From Okapia johnstoni (Eukaryota; Chordata; Mammalia; Artiodactyla; Giraffidae): DNA of 64,000 nucleotides. The stretch lies in the NCBI GenBank assembly GCA_024291935.2, contig CM044311.1:19987001-20051000 (forward strand), given 5' to 3'. Below, in pieces: positions 55,328 through 64,000 of this stretch. Position numbers and translations under genes: made by a program. Positions within the stretch are counted from its first letter, which is position 1. The number at the start of each line of letters is the position of its first letter. The notes under the pieces are model-generated. The model made no database searches and was not told where the DNA came from. It saw only the letters and a program-made list of their open reading frames with translations.

Positions 55328-55451
55328 TTTTTTTTTTTTTTCTTTTTTGCAATGTGACTTGCAGAATTCCAGTTCCCTGACCAGCACTGAACCTGGGTCA
55401 CAGAAGTGAAAGCCCTGAATCTGAACCACTAGGCCACTAGGGAATTTCCTG
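55328..55451 (-). repeat. CHR-type SINE, antisense
   Basis: After a T-run come 'cttgcagaattccagttccc', tgaccagcactgaacctggg, 'cagaagtgaaagccctgaat' and 'gaaccactaggccactaggg', ending aatttcct. This is the complement of the tRNA-Glu-like CHR SINE shared by cetaceans, hippos and ruminants. It is older than the Bov-tA group and the only copy I see in the window. Confidence 0.85.
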
Positions 55452-55793
55452 TCTCAAAATTTAATAGTCAATACTCACATGCAGTTCTAAGATACCACTG
55501 GATCCAGGAAATCAAGACCAGTCCTTGGGAAGAAATGGGTAGATAGGAAGAAAAGGAAAATTTAAGCAGATACAAGGGCCCTAGCACAGGTAGGGCTGGC
55601 TAGCCTTATATGGAGAATTTTGCTGTTACTCTGCATATCTAGGGAGCATCTAGAGAGATTTTAGCAGAGAAGGAACTTGATCTGTTATTTTAAAAGTGTT
55701 ATTCTGAGTGTTATTTTGAGAATTACTTGTATTATAGTAAATGAAAAATTAGTAAAATCAATTAGAAGGATAGATTCAGGATACCTTTTGAAT
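55452..55793. other. Unassigned, possibly ancient repeat
   Basis: 'gcagagaaggaacttgatct' and its sequel 'atgagtctggagtttaagtg' at 56580 resemble parts of an old mammalian interspersed repeat, split by two SINEs. Weak. Confidence 0.25.
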
Positions 55794-55826
55794 ATTATAT
55801 ATATATATATTTATATATATTTATGT
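55794..55826. repeat. TA-rich tract
   Basis: (TA)n with two TTT interruptions, just before a Bov-tA. Confidence 0.9.
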
Positions 55827-55836
55827 ATCTCCCAGT

Positions 55837-56034
55837 TTAATCTCTCAGTCATGTCCAACTCTTACAACCCCATGGACTGCAGCCCTCCAAGCTCCTCTGT
55901 CCATTGGATTCTCCAGGCAAGAATACTGGAGCAGGTTGCCATTTTCTTCTCCAGGGGTCTTTCCAACCCAGGGATTGACCCTGGTCTCCTGCATATCAAG
56001 TGGATTCTCTAAAAACTGAACCACCAGAGAAGCC
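55837..56034 (-). repeat. Bov-tA SINE
   Basis: Antisense: 'aatctctcagtcatgtccaa' to 'ctgaaccaccagagaagcc'. Flanked by TA-rich sequence on both sides. Confidence 0.93.
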
Positions 56035-56052
56035 ATATGTATATATACATGT

Positions 56053-56278
56053 TGTGCTGTACTTAGTCACTCAGTCGTGTCCGACTCTTTGTGATCCCAT
56101 GGGCTGTAGCCCATCTGGTTTCTCTGTTCATGGGGATTCTCCAGGAAAGAATACTGGAGTGGGTTGCCACTCCAGGGGATCTTCCCAGGGGATCCCCCAG
56201 GGATCTTCCCAACCCAGGGATCTAACCCAGGTCTCTTGCCTTGCAGATGGATTCTTTACAATCTGAGTCACCAGGGAA
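56053..56278 (-). repeat. Bov-tA SINE with internal duplication
   Basis: Antisense. At 56172-56213 the motif ccaggggatc occurs three times in imperfect tandem (tccaggggatcttccc, caggggatccccc, agggatcttccc), an expansion not seen in the other copies. Confidence 0.93.
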
Positions 56279-56280
56279 AC

Positions 56281-56390
56281 CTATATAAATATATATAAAT
56301 AAATATATATATGTATGTATGTATATGCATACATTTATATGTATGTAATATATATTACATGTATATATATACATACATACAATTTACTAA
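56281..56390. repeat. TA/TATG-rich low-complexity tract
   Basis: Mixture of (ATAT), (ATGT) and (ATAC) units, probably self-complementary (tatgtatgtatatgcatac and gtatatatatacatacatac). Confidence 0.9.
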
Positions 56391-57211
56391 AAAAATAAAT
56401 GTGGAGTGTGAGAGTAAGTAAAGAGTCAATGATTTTGACCTTGAGTTTCTAGAAAGGTGAAATTGTCAACTGAGATGGGGTGGCAATGTGTAGAACATGA
56501 TGATGTCGAGTTAACTTTGGAACATTCTAAGTTAACGTGACTATTGTGCTTGTAGAAACGATGAGTAGGAGTGGAATATATGAGTCTGGAGTTTAAGTGT
56601 CTGAATAGTTAAGTATAATGGAAAACTTAACTCCCAAATGACTTTAATAATAAAGGCTTAATAGTAATTCAATTACTAGGTAGATAAGACAAGCTGTGCC
56701 TTGCATTAAGTAGGAAGTATTTAAATAATCACCCATGTGCATACATAAGTATAACTATTCTGGCTTTGCAGGGACCAAAAACAGTTCTAAGTTAGTGATG
56801 TTGGTGAGATGTATAGAAATATCTTCTTTTTTGTTTCAAATATAGTCTTTCAACCTTAATTCCTCAATGACTGGTAAAGGTTACAGTAACGCAAGCCAAT
56901 TCTGTGCTTTCTAACAACCCTCAATCTCTTCCCTCACTGTCTTCAAAGGAGAATGAAACAAACAAACAAACATGAATATCTTGGTTTCTCCACCTAGTTA
57001 TAGGCTGAAACAGAAGCAAAAATATTTTGTAATGATTACTATCTATATATATATATATACACATATGATTTTTTTTGGCAATTCTGTGCTTACATTGATC
57101 AGCAAATGTTATTTCCAGGTCCTAAAAGCAAAATTGTGCCTATTTTTTGCAACTAAAAAGTAGTTTTAAAAACACATTAATATTCTTATAGTAATTTCAA
57201 TGCTGTTATCT
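56391..57211. other. Unique stretch with TA tract
   Basis: 56395-56640 is possibly the rest of an ancient repeat (see 55452). 57042-57066 is (TA)n. No gene. Confidence 0.4.
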
Positions 57212-57224
57212 AATTTAATACTTG

Positions 57225-57432
57225 TTGTTTAGTTGCTAATTTGTGTCTGACTCTTTGTGACCCCATGGACTGTAGTCCACCAGGCTCCTCTGTTCATAGG
57301 GTTTCTCAGGCAAGAATATTGGACTGGGTTGCCATTTCCTGCCTCCGGAGATCTTCCCCACCCAGGGATAGAATCTATATCTCATGCACTGGTCCGTGGA
57401 ATTTTTACCACTGAGCCACTAAAGAAGCTTCC
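57225..57432 (-). repeat. Bov-tA SINE with 13-bp target duplication
   Basis: Antisense copy. The duplication aatttaat(a/t)cttg lies at 57212-57224 and 57433-57445 with one difference. Confidence 0.95.
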
Positions 57433-57445
57433 AATTTAATTCTTG

Positions 57446-58820
57446 GAATAAGTTTAACATCATTTTGGTACTACTTTCAGCTTTTGAGGCCTGGGACCAG
57501 TTCTGAATGCCATCTTTTCTGTCTGATCTTATTTGAATAAGTCCCTCTTCACGTTGGATGCTACTGAGTGGTAGCCAGAAGTTAGACTTTGGCAGGAACC
57601 TGGCAGTTATTAATATTTACAACACTTGGTTCTGATACACAATACAAAGCAATACCAAAGTGTCTGCATTCTAGGCATATAGGCAGACCTCATTTATATA
57701 TCGTGTTGAACAGAAGAGAACTTTTATTCTTATACTTTGCTAAATGCAACCTAGTTCAGGGAATATAAGAATATCTAATCACTTATATTAAAGCTAAGTA
57801 CATTGAATCTTTTAAAATAATAAAAATAAGATGCATAGAGGTCAAAAGACAAGAGAAAGGAGTTGCTTGGATAAATCATGAAGATCTTTATTAGAGACAG
57901 CAGTGTTGAGTTTGAACTTGGCGAATGACTAAAATGCCAGCAGATGGAAGCAGTAGTTAGACTTCATTAAGCAGAGAAATATAGTGTGAGCAAAAGTTCA
58001 GATTTTGGAAAAAATAAACAATGTATAAAAAAGAATCAAGTTTTGCTGGAATAAAGTTCAGCCTAGAGGAACAATGCATATCTAGGTTGGAAAATACTGA
58101 TACTTTTTGAAGGCTTAAAGGTTAGTGAGAGATCTTTTCATTTCTGTAGGAATTGCAATTATTTCCAGGTTTTTGTTAAGAAAGTGAAATGTTTGTAAGC
58201 AAATTTGGAAAATAATTATTTAAGTAATGATTGTTGAGGAACTTCAATCAGGAGGATAGTGACATAAGAATGGAAATATGAAGTACAGTAGGAATTTTGG
58301 AGGTACAAACCACAGGAGTTGGAAAATAATGAGATATGAGAGACAAAAAAGAATGTTGAACCAGCATTAACTGTGGAGTTCTAAGTGACAGAGAATGTTT
58401 CTGCAATGTGGATGAATAGGGAAGTTGGGAACAGATGCAGATGTCGAGTTGGGACATGTGATATATTACACAGATGGTATTTGGGCACCAGACACCTATG
58501 TCCTCTGGACAGTGCATGAAAAAGAGAGGGTTACAATTATGCACCTTGAGTGTTTTGAGAATAAAAATATTGAAACGTATGAAAATGGATATGATTTGGT
58601 GAAACCTAAAAGGAAGATTCCACATACTTAAACTTTTCAGCCCTATTCAGGCCATCTTTTATTTTAAAAATACCTTCAGTTTTGAACTTCATCTTGTCCA
58701 GTTTATTATTCTTTCCTTATGAGAACTAAACTGGTTATCAAAATAAGATTCTCTCACACTACTAAATGTGGCGAGATTGTTAAGTGCCGACCTAATATCC
58801 TCTCTTTTTTCTTACCACTA
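57446..58820. other. Long unique stretch
   Basis: No ruminant repeat recognised over 1.4 kb. A 125-codon minus frame (58248-58625) and a 68-codon plus frame (58425-58631) overlap each other and show no gene features. 58060-58480 may hold an old repeat. Confidence 0.4.
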
Positions 58821-59030
58821 AAGTGAAAGTGATAGGCGCTCAGTCATGTCCGACTCTTTGCCATCCCATGGACTGTAGCCTGCCAGGCTCCTCTGTCCAT
58901 GAAATTCACCAGGCAAGAGTACTGGAGTGGGGAACCATTCCCTTCTCAAGGGGATTTTCCTGATCCATGGATTAAACACAAGTCTTCTGCATTGGGGCCG
59001 GATTCTTTACCATCTGAGCCATCTGAAGTC
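58821..59030 (-). repeat. Bov-tA SINE
   Basis: Antisense: 'aagtgaaagtgataggcgct' to 'ctttaccatctgagccatct'. Moderately diverged. Confidence 0.93.
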
Positions 59031-60069
59031 TGACATTATTTGTAGTGTCACTGAATCCAGCTTAAAAATAATTGATAATAAAATTCTTTTCCCCCTTCTT
59101 GTCATGTAACACATTTTGGCCAATGAGATGAAAATGGAAGTCCCAAGGGAACTTCCCAAGCCTCAGGGGCACACTTCCCTTTTGTTCTTTCCTGTTTATG
59201 CCTGAGACACTGTTGGGATGGCTGCTAGATGGCCCTCTGACCCTGTGCTTTAATCCTGAACTCCCCGCTCTGATTTTCCTCTATGTGAGGAAACACTACA
59301 GTTATAATTTAAGGCACCATTTTGGAGTCTCTTTTTGTTCCTAGCTGGATACAAAGGGATTAAATGAAATCAGTGATTCCCTCTGCCAAATTGGCATGAT
59401 ATGAGTATGTGGATTTATTTGTCGTTACCATGAAAAATATATCAGTTTTAGGAGAAAAATCTAAGTATCTCATGTTAAGACTCATAACTGAAATGGCTTA
59501 ACAACATGCATTAAACTGCACAAGATTTTTAAGTGTACTTTTTGAACGACAGGATTGTTTATTATCTTTAAATAACTCCTGTTTACTATTTCAATCACCT
59601 TGGTTAATGAGTAGTAAGTAAAGTAAATATCATCAAAGTAAATAGCCCAACAATCATAGATATAAACTGAAAAGGCATCATACCTTGATGGTTTTTTATT
59701 GCATACTCCTAATATGCTTATTTGGTACAATGTGAAATGCATGCAGATACACTAGGGAAAGGTAAAAAGTTTCCTTTAAGGTAGACTGCATATACAATAT
59801 AGTGACACTCTGGAGAACTGGAGGCATGGAAAAACATTAAAACCATAAAAACTGATTACTTTATTTTGAGTGCTTTATCATTTTTCCTTATTTTGTCTCC
59901 TTTGTACAGTAATGAAATGATGTTAAAAAAAAAAAACCCTGAACTTACTCTATTAAAATTTAAAAAAGAAAAAATATATAAATTTAAATATTGAGGGCAC
60001 TCTAAAACTCCCAAACTAATGACAATTATTTTATTTGATCAATGAAAAGAAAAGAATATTTCTCATGTA
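59031..60069. other. Unique stretch
   Basis: 59100-59290 (cacattttggccaatgagatg) resembles an old mammalian LTR-type repeat, weakly. The rest is unassigned; an A11-run lies near 59926. Confidence 0.4.
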
Positions 60070-60458
60070 TCAGCTCAGTTCAGTTCATTTGTTCAGCTGT
60101 GTCCGCCTCTTCATGACCCCACGGACTGCAGCATGTCAGGCTTCCCTGTCCATCACCAACTCCCAGGACTTGTTGAAACTCATGTCCAACGAGTCGGTGA
60201 TGCCATCCAACCATTTCATCATCTGTTGTCTCCTTCTCCTCCTGGCTTCAATCTTTCCCAGCATCAGGGTCTTTTCCAGTGAGTCAGTCCTTCTCATCAG
60301 GTGGCCAAAACATTGGAGCTTCAGCTTCAGAATCAGTCCTTCCAATGAATATTTAGGACTGATTTCCTTTAAGATTAACTGGTTGGATCTCCTTTTAGTC
60401 CAAAGGACTCTCAAGAGTCTTCTCCAACACCACAGTTCAAAAGCATCAATGCTTCAGC
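60070..60458 (-). repeat. BovB LINE 3'-end fragment
   Basis: Antisense: tcagctcagttcagttcatt to 'ttcaaaagcatcaatgcttc'. An open 92-codon minus frame (60136-60414) keeps LILKEISPKYSLEGL and [20 protein letters not shown]. Confidence 0.93.
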
Positions 60459-60639
60459 TCATATTTAGTAAATGTTTATTTTCTATATTATCAAATGAAC
60501 AGAAGGAATAGGAAACATGTTTAAAGTCCAACTCATATTCTAAGCATATTCGTATTAACCATTCAACAACGACAAAAAACAAAGTAACTATTCTTTTTTG
60601 AAGGGAGGGGGCTTTAAATAAATGTTTATTGGTATAAGA

Positions 60640-60861
60640 AGGGGCTTCCAAAGTGGCACAGTGGTAAAGAAGCCACCTCCCATTGCAGGAGATGCAAGAG
60701 ACTTGGGTTCGATCCCTGGGTCAGGGATATTTTCCGGAGCAGAAATGGCAACTGACTTCAGTATTCCTGCCTTGAAAATTCCACAGACAGAGGAGCCTGG
60801 AGGGCTACAGTCCATGTGGTTTCAAAGAATTGGACATGACTGAGCATGCATGCTAACTACC
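60640..60861 (+). repeat. Bov-tA SINE with 13-bp target duplication
   Basis: Sense copy from ggggcttccaaagtggcaca, with B-box gggttcgatccc intact. The duplication tattg(g/a)tataaga lies at 60627-60639 and 60862-60874. Confidence 0.95.
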
Positions 60862-60874
60862 TATTGATATAAGA

Positions 60875-61253
60875 GGAGGGAATCATATGATATTATGGTT
60901 ACAGCTATCCTATTCTAATGCTTCACACAAGAAAAGAGTATATAACCATATAAAATGCTTGGTAAAATGCGTAATAAATACTAGCTCATGATATATCCAT
61001 GAGCTATTTATTTCCCTTTTCTTCTGACAGAACTCAAATTTGGTCCTAGCGTTCACTCCTTCACCACAGGACTTAGACGAGGTCACCCCTACCTCAATGG
61101 TGGTTATCAAACCTGATAAATTTAAAGCAATTATTAGGGTTCATTAACGTTTCCAGTAATTGAGTTAGTCATGGACTTGCAAATGTTTTAACCAAGAAGA
61201 GAATTAGAGATATCTGCTAGAAAGCTTTATGAAAGTTAACCTCACTCTAGAGG
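60875..61253. other. Unique stretch
   Basis: No recognised element. Confidence 0.5.
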
Positions 61254-61374
61254 AAAGACAGAGAAGGAGAGGGAAAGAGGGGAGGGAGAGTGAGGATGAA
61301 GAAAAGAAGACAGAGATTAAGAAGAATCTGAAGAAACAGGAGGAGGGAAGGAGAAGGATGGAAAGAAGGAAGTC
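61254..61374. repeat. Purine-rich (GA) low-complexity tract
   Basis: About 120 bases almost entirely A and G on the + strand (gagaaggagagggaaagagg and similar), with a few T. A frame through it encodes only charged K/E/R sequence and is not a gene. Confidence 0.9.
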
Positions 61375-61382
61375 AGTAGTAG

Positions 61383-61593
61383 TGTGTGCATGCCAGGTCG
61401 CTTCAGTTGTGTCTGACTCTTTATGACGCTATGGACTATAGTCTGCCAGGCTCCTCTGTCCATGGAATTCTCCAGGCAAGAATTGGAGTGGGTTGCCATT
61501 CCCTTCTCCAAGGCATCTTCCTGACCCAGGAATTGAACCCCGGTCTCCTGAATTGTAGGCGCATTCTTTACCATCTGAGCCACCAGAGAAACC
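61383..61593 (-). repeat. Bov-tA SINE
   Basis: Antisense: gtgtgcatgccaggtcgcttc to 'ctgagccaccagagaaaccc'. Sits between the purine tract and an L1. Confidence 0.93.
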
Positions 61594-61848
61594 CAATGAG
61601 ACATTACCTCACACCAGTTAGAATGGTTATCAATTGATAAGAAATAGCTAGCACTAGAGGGGATGTGGAGAAAAGGGTACATTTGTGCTCTGTTGGTGGG
61701 AATGTGAACTGGTGCAGCTACCATGGAACACAGTATGGAAATTCCTCAGAAAATTAAAAATAGAACTATCATATGATCTGCATCCACAATTCCACATCTG
61801 TGCATTTATCTAAAGGAAACAAAAACACTAACTGGAAAAATATATATG
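61594..61848 (+). repeat. L1 ORF2 3' end, left part
   Basis: Sense L1: 'aatgagacattacctcacac', 'ggatgtggagaaaagggtac', 'ctgttggtgggaatgtgaac', 'gaaaattaaaaatagaacta', 'atctaaaggaaacaaaaaca'. Split by a BovB tail. Confidence 0.88.
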
Positions 61849-62089
61849 TTCAGTTCAGTTCAGTCACTCAGTCGTGTCCAACTCTTTGGGACTCCATGAA
61901 TTGCAGCACACCAGGCCTCCCTGTCCATTACCAACTCCTGGAGTTTACCCAAATCCATGTCCATCGAGTTGGTGATGCCATCAAACCACCTCATCCTCTG
62001 TCATCCCCTTCTCCTCCTGCCCCCAATTCTTCCCAGCATCAGGGTCTTTTCCAATGAGTCAACTCTTCACATGAGGTGGCCAAAGTATT
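61849..62089 (-). repeat. BovB 3' end (ART2A-like) nested in L1
   Basis: Antisense from 'ttcagttcagttcagtcact' to 'gaggtggccaaagtatt'. L1 sequence continues on both sides, so the BovB is the younger element. Confidence 0.94.
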
Positions 62090-62330
62090 ACCCCATGTTA
62101 ATTGTCGTATTATTAACAATAACAAAGATGTGGACACAACCAAAGTGTCTATGAAGGGATGAGGGATAAAGAAAATGTACATAAATACAATGAAATGTTG
62201 GTCAGCCATTTTAAAAAAAAGAATAAATCTTGCCATTTGCAACAGTACGGACAGAACTTTAGTTCATTATGCTAAGTGAAATAAGTCAGAGAGAGAAAAG
62301 ACAAACACCGTACAATTTCACACACACTTG
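62090..62330 (+). repeat. L1 ORF2 3' end, right part
   Basis: 'accccatgttaattgtcgta', 'gtgtctatgaagggatgagg', 'gaataaatcttgccatttgc', 'tatgctaagtgaaataagtc', 'acaatttcacacacacttgg'. The ORF is broken. Confidence 0.88.
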
Positions 62331-62992
62331 GATGGAAGCCACTGTGATTTCCAATGTAACATAAGGTTCAGTTTTAATAAAGACCAATGGTTCAGTTTTA
62401 CCTTGAAGATCAAAAGAATCAAAGATTATATGCCTTGTTCCTCTAATTGCTCACATGCCTCAAGCTAGATGAAGTCAGATTGTTTAAGTACCATACATGT
62501 CTAACACACCAGAGGCCAAAATGCTTTTCAAAGATGAATTTGGAAAACCAAATATGATAGTATTAACCCATTTTTTTTTAGCATGTTTCATGTCCTTTAT
62601 TATATCGTGTAAATTATTTGAACCAGGAAGAAGCTCCTCCTAAAACAACAGCAAAATCATTGCTGTGGGTTTTTCTGTAATAAGCTCAGCTGGGGAGTAA
62701 GTGATAGAATTCTTCTCTAGCAGCAACAGAACTGATAATCAATGTTGCTCTTCTTCTGTATGATTGATCACCTGGCTCAGTGTTACCATTATGGAGAATT
62801 AAGTATTGATTTAACGTCCTCATTTGGAAACAAACAAACAAACAAAAAATAGCAACTTAATTACAAACTACTCCTGGGGAACTCTGAGAGCCTCTGGGAA
62901 AATATGAAACATATTAAATGAATTAAGTTATAATGTGATCATGCCTAAACTGTCTTAGTGTGATTTTTTTTTTTAACTTTATCTTGCAAAGT
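62331..62992. other. Unique block, conserved-looking
   Basis: 62440-62850 is complex, repeat-free sequence with balanced composition (for example 'gaaccaggaagaagctcctc', 'gattgatcacctggctcagt'). It has no long open frame. It could be a conserved non-coding element; this is an impression, not a test. Confidence 0.35.
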
Positions 62993-63211
62993 ATGAAAGT
63001 GAAAGTGTTAGCTGCTCAGTTGGTGTCTGACTCTTCTCAACCTGATGGACTGCAGCCTGCCAGGCTCCTCTGTCCATGGAATTCTCCAGACAAGAATACT
63101 GGAGTGGGTTGACGTTTCTTTCTCCAAGAGATCTTCTTGACCCAGGGATCAAACCTGTGTCTCCTGCATTGCAGACAAATTGTTTACCATTTGAGCCACC
63201 AGGGAAGCCTA
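62993..63211 (-). repeat. Bov-tA SINE
   Basis: Antisense: 'gtatgaaagtgaaagtgtta' to 'tttgagccaccagggaagcc'. Full length. Confidence 0.94.
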
Positions 63212-63322
63212 GGATAAGAGCAAATCCATGAGGAGAAAAGATGTCCCAGTTGTTTTAATAAGTTATAATATCTTAATCCTACATAATTAACTTAGTGCAT
63301 TTAGAACCTTAGAATGTTATTT

Positions 63323-63533
63323 GCGTGTGTGCTAAGTTGCTTCAGTCTTGTCTGACTCTATGCGACCCTGTGAACTGTAGCCCGCCAGGCTCCTCTATCC
63401 ATGGGATTCTCCAGGCAAGAATACTGGGGCAGGTTGCCATTTCCTTCTCCAGGGGATCTTTCCAACCTAGGGAGCAAACCTGCATCTCTTATGTCTCCTG
63501 CCTTGGCAAATGGGTTCTTTACCACTAGTGCCA
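63323..63533 (-). repeat. Bov-tA SINE
   Basis: Antisense: gcgtgtgtgctaagttgcttc to 'ttctttaccactagtgcca'. A degraded flanking duplication (cttagaatgttattt / cttggaatgctgttt) may mark the target site. Confidence 0.93.
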
Positions 63534-63764
63534 CCTTGGAATGCTGTTTAATTGATGTTAGAATCACTTTTTATAAACAATTTTACTTTTAAAAAATCAT
63601 ACAGGGAAATTGGAGCTGTCCATTTCCATAGTCTCTAAAATATATCTGGATTATGATTATGACACAGTGCACTCCAATGTAACATTTGCAGTTGGGTCCA
63701 GCCTTCCAGAGCTAGCACATCTACATATGTTATTCACCTCCATGTTATAATCTAAGACTGCAGA

Positions 63765-63965
63765 TTCCACAAGGAGACCCACTGCTTTTAAATCTTGGCT
63801 CTGACACTTAATGACAATACAGTTTGCACCAGGTTATTCATCCCTCTGGGCTTCAGCTTCCTTTCTTGTACAATGGATACAAAGTATCATCTTCATCAGG
63901 TTTTTGTGAGATTCAGTGAAACAGTCTATGAAAAGTAGTTAAATAGTGCTTGGGTTTACTACTCA
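63765..63965 (+). repeat. MIR SINE, sense
   Basis: 'aatcttggctctgacactta', 'ggttattcatccctctgggc', 'ttcagcttcctttcttgtac', aatggatac, 'ttttgtgagattcagtgaaa' and 'agtagttaaatagtgcttgg' follow the MIR consensus well. Confidence 0.8.
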
Positions 63966-64000
63966 TCCGCTGCAATTAACTTTGTGCTCATCTGTATTTT

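Noticed and set aside
58248..58631. Overlapping plus and minus frames (68 and 125 codons)
   Set aside because: Neither has a domain, signal or splice context, and overlapping antisense frames are typical of chance.
61229..61426. Charged 65-codon frame
   Set aside because: It runs through the GA-rich tract and the start of a SINE. Low-complexity K/E/R translation is expected from purine-only DNA.
1..64000. Any prokaryotic, phage or defence-type system
   Set aside because: The whole window is vertebrate repeat-rich DNA with no operons or bacterial-type genes.

Overview
This window is nuclear DNA from a ruminant, almost certainly a bovid (cattle, sheep, goat or a close relative). The evidence is the repeat content: many copies of the tRNA-Glu-derived SINE Bov-tA and its dimeric relative BOV-A2, many fragments of the RTE-class LINE BovB and of its 3' end (often listed as ART2A), bovine-type L1 3' ends, and one CHR-type cetartiodactyl SINE. 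The species cannot be fixed from repeats alone.

I find no protein-coding gene, tRNA, rRNA or CRISPR array. The long open frames are remnants of BovB reverse transcriptase or endonuclease, or chance frames through SINEs. The sequence is AT-rich and reads as an intergenic gene desert or a very long intron.

Layout: 1-10.6 kb holds scattered SINEs, BovB 3' ends, two L1 fragments, a MaLR-type LTR end and a Tigger-like DNA transposon. 10.65-12.43 kb is a long sense-strand BovB with a reverse-transcriptase pseudogene. 12.9-15.4 kb is an L1 3' UTR split by an antisense BovB, then an older L1 and a BOV-A2. 15.4-20.9 kb carries a BovB 3' end, an antisense L1 split by a SINE, SINEs and another L1 tail. 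20.9-25.8 kb is poorer in recognisable repeats, with LTR-like sequence and one good exon-like segment. 25.8-28.0 kb is a BovB with a 5' inversion. 28-34 kb holds MaLR LTRs, an L1 fragment and SINEs. 34.0-37.8 kb is dense: a BovB inside an LTR, two more BovB 3' ends, an inverted pair of BOV-A2 elements and a (CA)25 tract. 37.8-44.5 kb is the most repeat-poor part. 44.5-55.1 kb has BovB 3' ends with nested SINEs, a MaLR LTR, a BovB with a perfect 14-bp target duplication, and a compound microsatellite. 55-64 kb has SINEs, the CHR SINE, a BovB fragment nested in an L1, a conserved-looking unique block and a MIR.

The parts do not work together as a pathway. What can be read is a history of retrotransposition: target-site duplications, nested insertions and one twin-primed insertion give a relative order of events. 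I found no convincing new biological system. The best leads are the inverted BovB, the inverted BOV-A2 pair, two related unclassified LTR-like repeats and a few exon-like or conserved-looking unique blocks. Family names are from recognition of consensus features; no database search was run.
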